A DNA stretch of 64,000 nucleotides, from the NCBI GenBank assembly GCA_049578505.1, contig JBAUMC010000024.1, positions 23,871 to 87,870 of the forward strand, in the 5' to 3' direction. The translations under genes were made by a program, and so were the position numbers. The notes under the pieces are model-generated. The model had not been told where the DNA came from. It did not search any database and saw only the letters and a program-made list of their open reading frames with translations. Below, piece by piece: positions 1 to 7,463 of the stretch; the first letter of the stretch is position 1, and each line of letters starts with the position of its first letter. This DNA comes from JAGVPT01 sp049578505. Lineage in GTDB: Bacteria; Bacteroidota; Ignavibacteria; UBA10030; UBA8401.

Positions 1-703
1 CATTAAACTGGCTTTCGGTCTTCAACGAATAATCGAATTGTCCAGATTTTAAATCGCCGGAGGGTAGAATAAGATTGGCGTTGGCAACGGCACTAAGAAC
101 GTTTTGAACCGGAAGCTGCAACGCCTGCATTCGGTTGCGGTCGAGCGTAACATGAATCTCACGAATGCGCCCGCCGAGCACTTGAGCCGAGGCGACGCCG
201 CTGACGTGTTCAATTTGCGGTTCGATGACGTTGTACGCCAGGTCGTACAAATCGCGTTCATCAATATCGCCGAAAACGACAAGGTTACACACGGGAAGAT
301 TTGTGATATCGAACCGCAGTGCAATTGGTTGGGAGACTCCCGTCGGCAGCAGGGTGAGGATGCGGTTCACCCGCTGGATAACATCGACAAGTCCCACGTC
401 GGTATTCGCATCCCAGGTAAAATTGATACGGACCTGCGAGATCCCTTCTCGCGTCGAGGACTGGACATAGTCGACATCGTTGACAGAGCTGACACCCCGC
501 TCGATAATCGCAGTCACCGCCTGTTCCATGTCGAGCGGTCCAGCACCCGAGTAGTAGGTAACCGTTGTTACAACCGGGATGGTGATATTTGGCAACAGGT
601 CGATGGGGAGTTGCTGGACGGAAACCAGTCCCAGCACCATAATCGTTAAAGCAAAAAGGAATGTTGAGATGGGATATCGGAGAGCGAGCCGGGTTAGCCA
701 CAT
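1..703 (-). CDS. RND efflux transporter, inner-membrane pump subunit (AcrB/HAE1 type), N-terminal part
   Basis: The frame is open from the ATG at 701-703 to the left edge, so only about 234 N-terminal residues are present. Translation begins MWLTRLALRYPISTF, followed by a hydrophobic first membrane segment (about residues 10-30) and then the PN1/PN2 porter region (LPIDLLPNITIP, YYSGAGPLDME, TREGISQVRINF, RIREIHVTLDRNRMQAL). This is the standard N-terminus of hydrophobe/amphiphile efflux RND pumps, which use the proton gradient to export substrates through a tripartite complex with a fusion protein and a TolC-like channel. The adjacent upstream gene on the same strand encodes the fusion protein, so the two form an operon. 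The substrate cannot be told from this fragment, and no TolC gene is visible. The family is certain; whether it exports drugs, metals or lipids is not. Confidence 0.93.
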   Translation of the reverse strand, partial: MWLTRLALRYPISTFLFALTIMVLGLVSVQQLPIDLLPNITIPVVTTVTYYSGAGPLDMEQAVTAIIERGVSSVNDVDYVQSSTREGISQVRINFTWDANTDVGLVDVIQRVNRILTLLPTGVSQPIALRFDITNLPVCNLVVFGDIDERDLYDLAYNVIEPQIEHVSGVASAQVLGGRIREIHVTLDRNRMQALQLPVQNVLSAVANANLILPSGDLKSGQFDYSLKTESQFN

Positions 704-807
704 AGGCCGAATTTCTTTCTATAGTAATAGTGCACGCCGCACACGATCGTCAGCAGGCATCTTTCGACCAACAACACCGAAACCGATTGAGAAAATCGAA
801 ACAATTT

Positions 808-1860
808 CTACCGTTGAAGTACAACTGCGCCGCCATCGCGCACAAGCTGTTCTCCAACAACGATTACGTTTTCATCACCGTTCAAGCCTGCAAGGATTTC
901 GGTACGTGAATTTTGTTCTATGCCAAGCCGAACGGGAGTCCTTTTGGCGGTATTGTTTTGCATTGTGTAGAGAAACATTCCGTTGTTGTCGTGGAGAATT
1001 ACTTCCGTTGGTACGGTGAGTGCATTTTGATGCTCAGAGATTGTAAGAGTTACCGTGGCGTACATTCCTGGCTTCAAATTATGATCCTTGTTCGGGACCC
1101 CGACCTCGATAGCCATTGTTCGTGTCGAGAGGTCGATCGCTTCGCTCAGGCGAGTGATAACGCCTTCGTATTCTTTTCCCGGAAAGGCATCGACAACTAT
1201 CTTTGCCATTTTCCCTTTTACAATTTGCGGAACATCCTTTTCCAGCACGTTGACGATGATCTTTACACTGTCGAGATCCATCAATGTATAGAGCGTTGCA
1301 TTACTCGTTGCCACAAGGGCGCCTTCGTCGAGAAACCGCTTTGTGATGATGCCGGAAAACGGCGCAGTAATTCTGGCATAGCTCAAACGTGTCTTTGCAG
1401 TTTCATAATTCGCCAGCGACACCTTCATTTGTGCCTCGGCGTTGTCGAGGTCTTGTTTTGCAACGAGCCTTTGCTCAAACAACTTTTTATTCCGGGTATA
1501 GTTAATGCGGGCGTTGTAGTACGTCGCTTCCGTTTGCTCCACTTGCTGGTACAGTTCAGTTGAATCGATGACGGCAAGAAGCTGATCACGCCGTACACCG
1601 CTTCCCATATCGGCGTATATTCGTTCCAGGTTCCCCGTGACCTTCGAGAAAATATCCGCTTGCTGGATAGCGGTAACATCGCCGTTGAAATCGAGCCGGT
1701 AAACAACGGTTTGTCGGAGCGGCAAATCCACTTTCACAAGCGGAGCATTTTGACGCCGGGTGTCAACCGCGGCATTGCCCATGAGGATTTTAAGCGTTAC
1801 AACGCCGCCGAGTGCAACAACAATGATCGCGATGACGATATAGGTTCTATACTTCTTCAT
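808..1860 (-). CDS. RND efflux periplasmic adaptor (membrane fusion protein, HlyD/AcrA family)
   Basis: A 350-residue adaptor that links the inner-membrane RND pump to an outer-membrane channel. Residues 7-27 form an N-terminal signal anchor with no lipobox. A beta-lipoyl half follows (about 60-100), then an alpha-helical hairpin (about 103-160), the second lipoyl half with the family signature YARITAPFSG at 161-170 and RFLDEGALV, the beta-barrel, and the membrane-proximal domain (NLKPGMYATVTL). The length is normal for the family. It lies 104 bp upstream of the pump gene on the same strand and is almost certainly cotranscribed with it. No convincing Shine-Dalgarno sequence precedes the ATG at 1858-1860. 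There is no regulator beside it. Confidence 0.95.
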   Translation of the reverse strand: MKKYRTYIVIAIIVVALGGVVTLKILMGNAAVDTRRQNAPLVKVDLPLRQTVVYRLDFNGDVTAIQQADIFSKVTGNLERIYADMGSGVRRDQLLAVIDSTELYQQVEQTEATYYNARINYTRNKKLFEQRLVAKQDLDNAEAQMKVSLANYETAKTRLSYARITAPFSGIITKRFLDEGALVATSNATLYTLMDLDSVKIIVNVLEKDVPQIVKGKMAKIVVDAFPGKEYEGVITRLSEAIDLSTRTMAIEVGVPNKDHNLKPGMYATVTLTISEHQNALTVPTEVILHDNNGMFLYTMQNNTAKRTPVRLGIEQNSRTEILAGLNGDENVIVVGEQLVRDGGAVVLQR

Positions 1861-2066
1861 TAAAAGTGCTTTCTGTTCTAAATTTTTTAGACTTAGTTGG
1901 ACGTTGTCGTTGTGAACTGCGGTTTCAGGAGAGTTCTAAGAAGACACCTGCAATCGAGCGGTATGGAATATCAAACACAGCGAAGGGATGGTCCACCCAA
2001 GTTTCGCATTGAAAATAGTGAAATAGTGTGTTTGAAGCAACTCCCGCGCCCACTTTGCGCACCATC
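1861..2066. other. Intergenic region, divergent promoters expected
   Basis: The gap between the divergently transcribed efflux operon and the cytochrome-like gene runs to 2304. Its second half is occupied by a short mobile element (2067-2227). In 1861-2066 I see no convincing gene, RNA or hairpin, although the efflux operon promoter must lie here. Confidence 0.5.
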
Positions 2067-2227
2067 GGTAGTGCCTTAATTTGAACAATAAATTGTCATG
2101 CCCACGAAAGTGGGCATCCATCGTGGAGCAAAAAGAGGAAGAGTTGGATTATCCGGAGGAGTCCTTTGGACCCGCTTTTCCCAAAGGGATGCCTTCGGCA
2201 CGCGGGAATGACAAACTGAGCCAGCAC
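2067..2227. mobile_element. Short MITE-like element (161 bp) with 9-bp target duplication
   Basis: The left end reads GGTAGTGCCTTAATTTG and the right end, on the opposite strand, reads GTGCTGGCTCAGTTTG, which gives imperfect terminal inverted repeats. The 9-mer CGCACCATC occurs immediately outside both ends (2058-2066 and 2228-2236), as expected of a target-site duplication. Inside are an 8-bp hairpin ATGCCCAC-gaaa-GTGGGCAT (2098-2117) and palindromic stretches such as CGGAGGAGTCCTTTGG. No coding capacity is apparent. The same termini and hairpin motifs recur in the element at 18610-18834, in opposite orientation. It sits in the divergent intergenic region between the efflux operon and the cytochrome-like gene. 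Confidence 0.8.
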
Positions 2228-2304
2228 CGCACCATCTTGAAACTCGTTAGCGAAATTTCTACTTTGTAAAATCACAGGTATTTTAGAAACGGTGTTTTAG
2301 TTTG

Positions 2305-2724
2305 ATGCGCATAGCGGTATTGTTGCCAACGATCTTTCTTAGCATAGGATTTTATTCGTGCAGCAGGCCAAACACGATGGGAAAGGCCATAGAGCCGAAA
2401 TTATCTTCGATACAAAAGGAGGTTTTTGACGAAAACTGCAATGCTCCATCCTGCCATGGAAGCGGACGAAAAGGCGACCTCAGCCTTGTTGCAGGAAACT
2501 CGTATACGCAATTGGTCGACATTCAAAGTACGGCCGACAAAAAAAATTATCCTCCCCTTATTCGTGTGAAACCTGGATACCCGGATTCCAGCTTCCTCTT
2601 CGTTAAGATTATCGCGCCGGATACCAATCAGGGCGAACTTATGCCTAAGGCCAACGATAAGCTTACACAGAACAGCATTGACGCGATACGTCAGTGGATT
2701 CTCAACGGCGCCCCGAACAATTGA
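2305..2724 (+). CDS. Small cytochrome c-like lipoprotein with C-X4-C-H motif
   Basis: A 139-residue protein. I chose the ATG at 2305 over the TTG one codon upstream. Residues 1-19 form a lipoprotein-like signal (hydrophobic stretch ending FYSC). The mature part resembles the cytochrome c-like domains fused to or neighbouring planctomycete and Bacteroidota oxidases: CNAPSCHG supplies a candidate haem site, GELMPKAN a candidate axial methionine, and the end IRQWILNGAPNN matches the usual closing WI..GA motif. The cysteine spacing is four residues rather than the canonical two; this spacing is known in this subgroup, but haem binding is inferred, not shown. It is probably periplasmic and membrane-tethered. 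It stands alone, with a mobile element on each side, and its redox partner is unknown. Confidence 0.72.
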   Translation: MRIAVLLPTIFLSIGFYSCSRPNTMGKAIEPKLSSIQKEVFDENCNAPSCHGSGRKGDLSLVAGNSYTQLVDIQSTADKKNYPPLIRVKPGYPDSSFLFVKIIAPDTNQGELMPKANDKLTQNSIDAIRQWILNGAPNN

Positions 2725-2785
2725 CAAGATTGGGAGAAATGTCAGACATCTACCGCTGGTTTGAAAGTCCTTCTACCAGTACCGG

Positions 2786-3350
2786 GAAGTGTCTCAATTT
2801 CGATGACAGGCTTTTGATCGATCTACTTCTTCTTTCTCTGTTGCCAGAGAAAGAAGCAAAGAGAGCCTCTCGGAATCGGAACCCTAGCGATGCTTCCCCC
2901 CGCACAAGTCGGAGAAAACGGCTCATCGATGGGCCAGCAAATATGAGCCGTTTTCTCATCGCACGCATTGCTCGCCTTCGCACAACGCCGCCGATTCCGA
3001 GAATTTTTCCCGGCCAGCGTTTATGATAGATCGAAATCGTTGGGTGCGCGGGAGGGTAGGATTCAATCGAAGGGTTTTCCCGAAGGGATCCCTTTGGGAC
3101 AATTTCGGCGTTAGTGCACAAGCTTGGATTGTGCAACATTTATTTGTCGCCGAAATTGATGGCATGTGTGGATGAGATTGAATCCGCGCGTTACGATTTC
3201 GACAGATTTCTCCCGCTAAAAAATAGAATAGGCGGGATGCCGTACAGCGGCATTTGGTTACTTTCTTTTGCCGAAGGCATTCCTTTGGAACTCGGAAAGA
3301 AAGTAACAATGTCAAGCTAATCGCATTATTTCTCAAAATGAGTCACTACC
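2786..3350 (+). mobile_element. Long palindrome-rich MITE-like element, copy A (about 565 bp)
   Basis: Copy A is about the same length as copy B (6792-7346) and lies in inverted orientation to it. The ends are GAAGTGTCTCAATTT on the left and, on the opposite strand, GGTAGTGACTCATTTT on the right. The flanking 9-mers CAGTACCGG (2777-2785) and CACTACCGG (3351-3359) match at 8 of 9 positions and look like a target duplication. Almost the whole interior pairs with itself: 12-bp stem 2829-2840/2845-2856 with a 4-nt loop; 12-bp stem 2868-2879/2991-3002 enclosing a 15-bp stem 2912-2926/2943-2957; nested stems 3032-3040/3193-3201, 3059-3068/3176-3185, 3100-3110/3148-3158 and 3115-3121/3129-3135; 12-bp stem 3257-3268/3296-3307. 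Short open frames inside it are on both strands, differ between copies and are not taken as genes. Confidence 0.82.
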
Positions 3351-3364
3351 CACTACCGGCGTCG

Positions 3365-3394
3365 TTGGATTCCGATTCATTTTTTCGTATATTG
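3365..3394 (+). promoter_or_regulatory. Predicted promoter of typA
   Basis: TTG at 3365-3367, a 20-nt spacer, then TATATTG at 3388-3394. The same arrangement precedes several other genes in this window. The -33-like element begins only 5 bp after the right target duplication of element copy A, so the insertion stopped just short of this promoter. Confidence 0.55.
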
Positions 3395-3424
3395 AACCAG
3401 AAATTTAACGCTTCGAAACCTTTC

Positions 3425-3448
3425 AGGGGCGACTGCTACGTCGCCCCT
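3425..3448 (+). promoter_or_regulatory. GC-rich hairpin in the typA leader
   Basis: AGGGGCGAC (3425-3433) pairs perfectly with GTCGCCCCT (3440-3448) across a 6-nt loop, and is followed by ATGGTTTTTA. It lies between the predicted promoter and the typA start codon at 3477. It could act as a leader attenuator or simply be a dispersed palindrome; the T-run after it is short and interrupted. Confidence 0.45.
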
Positions 3449-3476
3449 ATGGTTTTTAACTGCCGGTATCGAGCCC

Positions 3477-5324
3477 ATGATTCGAAGAGAAGACATTCGC
3501 AATATCGCTATTATTGCCCACGTTGACCACGGGAAGACGACGCTCGTCGACCAACTGCTGCGGCAGACGGGTACATTCCGCGACAATCAAGTGATGGTTA
3601 CGCGTGTAATGGATTCGAACGACCTCGAAAAGGAACGCGGCATCACAATTCTCGCCAAGAACACATCGGTGTTCTACCAGCCGAAAAATTCAAAAACAAA
3701 AATTAAGATCAACATCGTCGACACACCGGGACATTCGGACTTCAGCGGCGAAGTTGAACGGACGTTGAAAATGGTGGACGGTGTTCTTTTGCTTGTCGAT
3801 GCCGCCGAAGGGCCCCTCCCCGGAACCAAGTTTGTTTTGAAAAAATCTCTCGACCTCCATCTCCAGCCGATTGTTGTCATCAACAAAATCGACCGGAAGG
3901 ATGCACGTCCCCACGAAGTGCTGGACGAGGTTTTCGAACTGTTTCTCTCGCTTGGCGCAACCGACAAGCAGCTCGATTTCCCGACCATCTATTCCATCTC
4001 AAAACAAGGGATAGCGAAAACGGAACTCGATCAGGAAAGCAGCAATTTAATACCGCTTTTCGAAGCGATCATCAACAAAGTTCCTGCTCCGGAAGGGAAC
4101 AGCGAAGAGCCGTTTCAAATGCTCGTGACGACAATCGACTACAACGACTATCTCGGCAGGCTTGGCATCGGAAAAATTTCCCGCGGCACAATCAGTTTCG
4201 GCTCGCCGATGAAGATCATCCACCGTGACGGTTCTGCGGAGAACGCTCGCGTGACAAAAATCTATACCTTTGAGGGATTGAAGCGCGTCGAAACGCAGCG
4301 AGCAAGCGCCGGCGATATTATAGCGATTGCCGGAATGGAAGATGTCGATATCGGTGAAACGATTGCAGACGCCGCCGATCCCACACCGATGCCGTTCGTT
4401 GCTATCGAGGAGCCCACGATCTCCATGAACTTTGTAGTGAACAACTCTCCGTTCGCCGGACAGGAGGGCAAGTACGTGACGACGCGGAACCTGGGAGAAC
4501 GGCTCGCCCGTGAGCTTCGTTCGAACGTCAGCTTGCGTGTTGAGTTAACAGACTCGCCCGATGTATTCCGCGTGAGCGGCCGGGGCGAACTTCACCTTTC
4601 AGTGCTGATTGAAAATATGCGGCGGGAAGGGTTTGAATTGCAGGTCTCCCGTCCCGAAGTAATCTATAAAAATATTGCCGATGTACTGTGCGAGCCGATG
4701 GAACATGTCATCATCGACGTTCCCGATGAATTCGTCGGCACAGTGATCGAAAACTTGGGACGACGCAAAGGTGAAATGAAAAACATGATCTCGTCGAACG
4801 GGAACACGCGGCTGGAATTCTTTGTCCCATCCCGCGGCCTGATCGGTTTCCGCAATGAGTTCATGACGCAAACGAAAGGAACGGGGATTCTTCACCATAA
4901 CTTTCACGGTTACGAACCGTTCAAAGGAGAACTCGAACATAGAACAAAAGGTGCGCTCATTGCGATGGAAGCCGGAGAAGCAGTTGCATATGGTATGTGG
5001 AAATTGCAGGAACGCTCAACCTTTTTTGTCGAGCCCGGCGCGCGCGTCTATCCGGGGATGATCGTTGGCGAGAATTCGCGCGAGCACGACATGACGGTAA
5101 ACGTCTGCAAATCCAAGCAGCTTAGCAATATGCGTGCATCCGGCTCGGATGAAGCCGTGCGCCTGGAGCCGCCCAATCTTTTGACGCTCGAGCAGGCAAT
5201 TGAATGGATCGGTGACGACGAATACGTCGAAGTGACGCCGAAATCTATTCGGCTCCGGAAAAAAATTCTCGGAGCCAACGAGCGGAATCGCGCGTCCAAG
5301 AAAAAGGTAGAAACCGCAGAGTAA
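3477..5324 (+). CDS. typA: Ribosome-associated GTPase TypA/BipA
   Basis: A 615-residue translational GTPase of the EF-G/LepA class, which binds the 70S ribosome and supports assembly and translation under stress and at low temperature. The G motifs are intact: G1 AHVDHGKT (14-21), switch ERGITI (53-58), G3 DTPGH (82-86), G4 NKID (136-139). Domain II, the EF-G-like domains III and V and the TypA-specific C-terminal domain follow (VSGRGELHLSVLIENMRREG, SRGLIGFRNEFMTQTKGTG, EHDMTVNVCKSKQLSNMR). Length is normal. The ATG at 3477 fits the family N-terminus, although no Shine-Dalgarno sequence precedes it. It is followed after 156 bp by a PP2C phosphatase with its own predicted promoter. The two genes are bracketed by inverted mobile elements. 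Confidence 0.97.
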   Translation: MIRREDIRNIAIIAHVDHGKTTLVDQLLRQTGTFRDNQVMVTRVMDSNDLEKERGITILAKNTSVFYQPKNSKTKIKINIVDTPGHSDFSGEVERTLKMVDGVLLLVDAAEGPLPGTKFVLKKSLDLHLQPIVVINKIDRKDARPHEVLDEVFELFLSLGATDKQLDFPTIYSISKQGIAKTELDQESSNLIPLFEAIINKVPAPEGNSEEPFQMLVTTIDYNDYLGRLGIGKISRGTISFGSPMKIIHRDGSAENARVTKIYTFEGLKRVETQRASAGDIIAIAGMEDVDIGETIADAADPTPMPFVAIEEPTISMNFVVNNSPFAGQEGKYVTTRNLGERLARELRSNVSLRVELTDSPDVFRVSGRGELHLSVLIENMRREGFELQVSRPEVIYKNIADVLCEPMEHVIIDVPDEFVGTVIENLGRRKGEMKNMISSNGNTRLEFFVPSRGLIGFRNEFMTQTKGTGILHHNFHGYEPFKGELEHRTKGALIAMEAGEAVAYGMWKLQERSTFFVEPGARVYPGMIVGENSREHDMTVNVCKSKQLSNMRASGSDEAVRLEPPNLLTLEQAIEWIGDDEYVEVTPKSIRLRKKILGANERNRASKKKVETAE

Positions 5325-5388
5325 ACAAGGGCGCGTTTCCGCTCCCGTATGCTCAGCAAGGCGATTATCGTGTAAGATGTTCGCGCTG

Positions 5389-5418
5389 TTTGCGGTTCGT
5401 CCGCCATTCAGCTATATT
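5389..5418 (+). promoter_or_regulatory. Predicted promoter of the PP2C phosphatase gene
   Basis: TTTG at 5389-5392, a 20-nt spacer, then TATATT at 5413-5418, about 60 bp upstream of the likely start codon. It matches the TTG-N20-TATATT pattern seen elsewhere in the window. Confidence 0.5.
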
Positions 5419-5480
5419 CCCGCAACAGAATACTCTTCCCTTCCGTAAAGATACGGGTGAATCTAAAAACGGACAAGACC

Positions 5481-6683
5481 ATGCCACAGAAAAAATCCCC
5501 AATGAGTCTTTGGAAATCGATGGATCGGAAAGACGTCCGCCGTCTTGCGATTGCAGTTTTTTTCCTTTTCGGCACACTCGGACCGCTTACCATGTTGATG
5601 GATAATTCCATTTTGCCCGGTTCATGGTTCAGGCTGTTCTACCTTACAGTGTTAGCCGGAACGTTCTCTGCCTGTATAATTCTTTTTATAAAAAAGCCAA
5701 TTCAGCTTATCGTGCTGCTCCTTCTGATCCAGGGTGCAATGTTTTCCGTGGACCGCGTTGAAGAATTTTTGTTCGGACGGGTTGAACAAAAAATGATATT
5801 GACTGCCGACCACCTTTTTACATTGACCCAGGGAGAGCTTGACCGCATTGATGTTCGGCGTCCTGTGTTCGGATTAATTGCTATCGTATTCTTGGCGACC
5901 GGTTACGCGCTTTTTATTACGGTCGTCAACGTAGAAAACAGAAAGCGTGCACGGCTGGAAACCGAAATTGCCATTGCCCGGACAATCCAAAAATCCCTTC
6001 AGCCATCAGAGGCATTCAAGACCGATTGGTGCGAAGCGGCAGGAGCTACCGTTCCCGCGACCGAAGTCAGCGGCGATTATTTTGATATGGTAAAAATTTC
6101 TGACGATGAAACAGCTTTCGCCATCGCTGATGTTTCAGGACACGGTGTGGGTGCAGGCATACTTTCCGCTATGACGAAAAGCGCTTTCCATGCCGAACTC
6201 CATCACACTACGACACCGGCCGACTTATTGTTCAATTTGAACAACTCCGTATACCAGGTAACGGATAAAAAAATGTTCGTCTCGTTCGCGTATCTTCTTC
6301 TTGATAGACGAACAATGACGGCGCACGTTGCAACTGCAGGACACCCTCCGATTTTTCTTGTTCGAAAATCAGACGGCGCAATCGTCGAAATTCGGACGCC
6401 GAACCTTGCCCTGGCCGTCCAACCTTCGACAAAGTACACCGAGCAGTCGGTTCAGTTTAACCGGGGAGATGTTCTAATTCTTTATACCGACGGGATCATC
6501 GAAGCAACGAATGACAAAGCGGAACAATTTGGTACCGACCGGTTAAAAGAATTGATCAGCGACACCGAACGGGCGTCGTTGGAAGCGCTGAGCAATTCTA
6601 TCATTGCGTCTGTCAGGACATTCACCGTGAACAAGGAATTCGCAGACGACGCTACAATCGTCGCAGTCCGCGTCTTAGGATAG
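5481..6683 (+). CDS. Membrane-anchored PP2C-type serine phosphatase (SpoIIE/RsbU family)
   Basis: About 400 residues from the ATG at 5481; an in-frame GTG at 5457 is an alternative start. The N-terminal third holds several hydrophobic membrane segments (for example the stretches around AIAVFFLFGTLGPL, LFYLTVLAGTFSACIILFI, IVLLLLIQGAMF and LIAIVFLATGYALF). A short linker helix (LETEIAIARTIQKSLQP) leads into the SpoIIE-type phosphatase domain, with the metal-binding motifs EVSGDYFD, IADVSGHGVGAG, AGHPP, ILYTDGIIEA and ADDATIVAV all present. Such proteins dephosphorylate anti-anti-sigma (STAS) proteins in partner-switching pathways; no STAS or anti-sigma gene is nearby, so the target is unknown. 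A terminator and a mobile element follow it. Confidence 0.9.
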   Translation: MPQKKSPMSLWKSMDRKDVRRLAIAVFFLFGTLGPLTMLMDNSILPGSWFRLFYLTVLAGTFSACIILFIKKPIQLIVLLLLIQGAMFSVDRVEEFLFGRVEQKMILTADHLFTLTQGELDRIDVRRPVFGLIAIVFLATGYALFITVVNVENRKRARLETEIAIARTIQKSLQPSEAFKTDWCEAAGATVPATEVSGDYFDMVKISDDETAFAIADVSGHGVGAGILSAMTKSAFHAELHHTTTPADLLFNLNNSVYQVTDKKMFVSFAYLLLDRRTMTAHVATAGHPPIFLVRKSDGAIVEIRTPNLALAVQPSTKYTEQSVQFNRGDVLILYTDGIIEATNDKAEQFGTDRLKELISDTERASLEALSNSIIASVRTFTVNKEFADDATIVAVRVLG

Positions 6684-6757
6684 CCGTTTCGCCCGACCTC
6701 GGGGCCACCCGTCCGGATAATCATCGGCAAAAGGTAAACTGCTGTGTTACTATAAAG

Positions 6758-6788
6758 AGGCGAGACAAAATTCTGTCCCGCCTTTTTT
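6758..6788 (+). terminator. Rho-independent terminator of the PP2C gene
   Basis: AGGCGAGACA (6758-6767) pairs with TGTCCCGCCT (6774-6783) with one mismatch, followed by a run of Ts. Part of the T-tract, TTTTTTATC, is repeated at 7347-7355 on the far side of element copy B, which suggests that the element inserted into this T-tract. Confidence 0.75.
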
Positions 6789-6791
6789 ATC

Positions 6792-7346
6792 GGTAGCGAC
6801 TCATTTTGAGGTAGAAAAACGAGCATCTGAGATCTAATGGAGCCAGTGGATGTTGCTTTCTTTCCGAGTTCCCGAAGTAATGCCTTCGGCAAAAGAAAGT
6901 AGCCAAAGAAATCTCTCGTCCGAAGGACCCCTTTGGGGAAATCGTAACACACGGATTCAATCGCAACCGCACATGCCACAATTTCGGCGCAAGCAAGTCT
7001 TGAATATTTTGGTATGTATGGTCAAGTGCCGAAATTGTCCCAAAGGGATCCCTTCGGGAAAACCCCTCGATTGAATCCTTCCCGCCTGCGCACTTGACGA
7101 TTTCGATTAATGATGCAAAAGCTGAATGTGCTGTATCCTCGGAATCGGTGGCAGTGCGGGCGGGGGCGATGCCCGCCTTGAGAAAACGGCTGGCATGTAA
7201 CGGTGGCAAGCGGGAGCCGTTTTCTCCCGCCTGGGTGTGGGAAAGCATCGCGAGCATTCCGATTCCGAGAAGCTCTCTTTGCTTCTTTCTCTGGCTCCAG
7301 AGAAAGAAGGGTAACTTTGAGACGATCATGCAAAGTGAGTCACCAC
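6792..7346 (-). mobile_element. Long palindrome-rich MITE-like element, copy B (about 555 bp)
   Basis: This is the inverted counterpart of copy A. The ends are GGTAGCGACTCATTTTG on the left and, on the opposite strand, GTGGTGACTCACTTTG on the right. The exact 9-mer TTTTTTATC flanks it at 6783-6791 and 7347-7355, and the match extends to 10 bp with the preceding C. Blocks nearly identical to copy A include the stem CTTCTTTCTCTGG/CCAGAGAAAGAAG (7282-7309), the segment around the palindromic GGGATCCC (7030-7075) and the stretch TGCCTTCGGCAAAAGAAAGT (6881-6900). Where the two copies differ, paired arms tend to change together; for example copy B keeps a GCGATGC/GCATCGC stem where copy A has a G-T wobble. 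No transposase is encoded. The rest of the gap between 6684 and 7463 holds only the terminator. Confidence 0.82.
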
Positions 7347-7463
7347 TTTTTTATCTCCCACCTTGAATGTTAAAACAAGAAAGCTGATATTCTCTGTCGA
7401 TACGGAATCAATTGATGACATGCATACATCATCAGCCCCTGCATATCGAACTAGGAGGAAGGA

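Noticed and set aside
2750..3340. Several overlapping open frames of 60-130 codons in the region of element A, and matching frames in element B
   Set aside because: They occur on both strands, follow the palindromic repeats, and do not keep the same protein between the two copies; they are by-products of the element's sequence.
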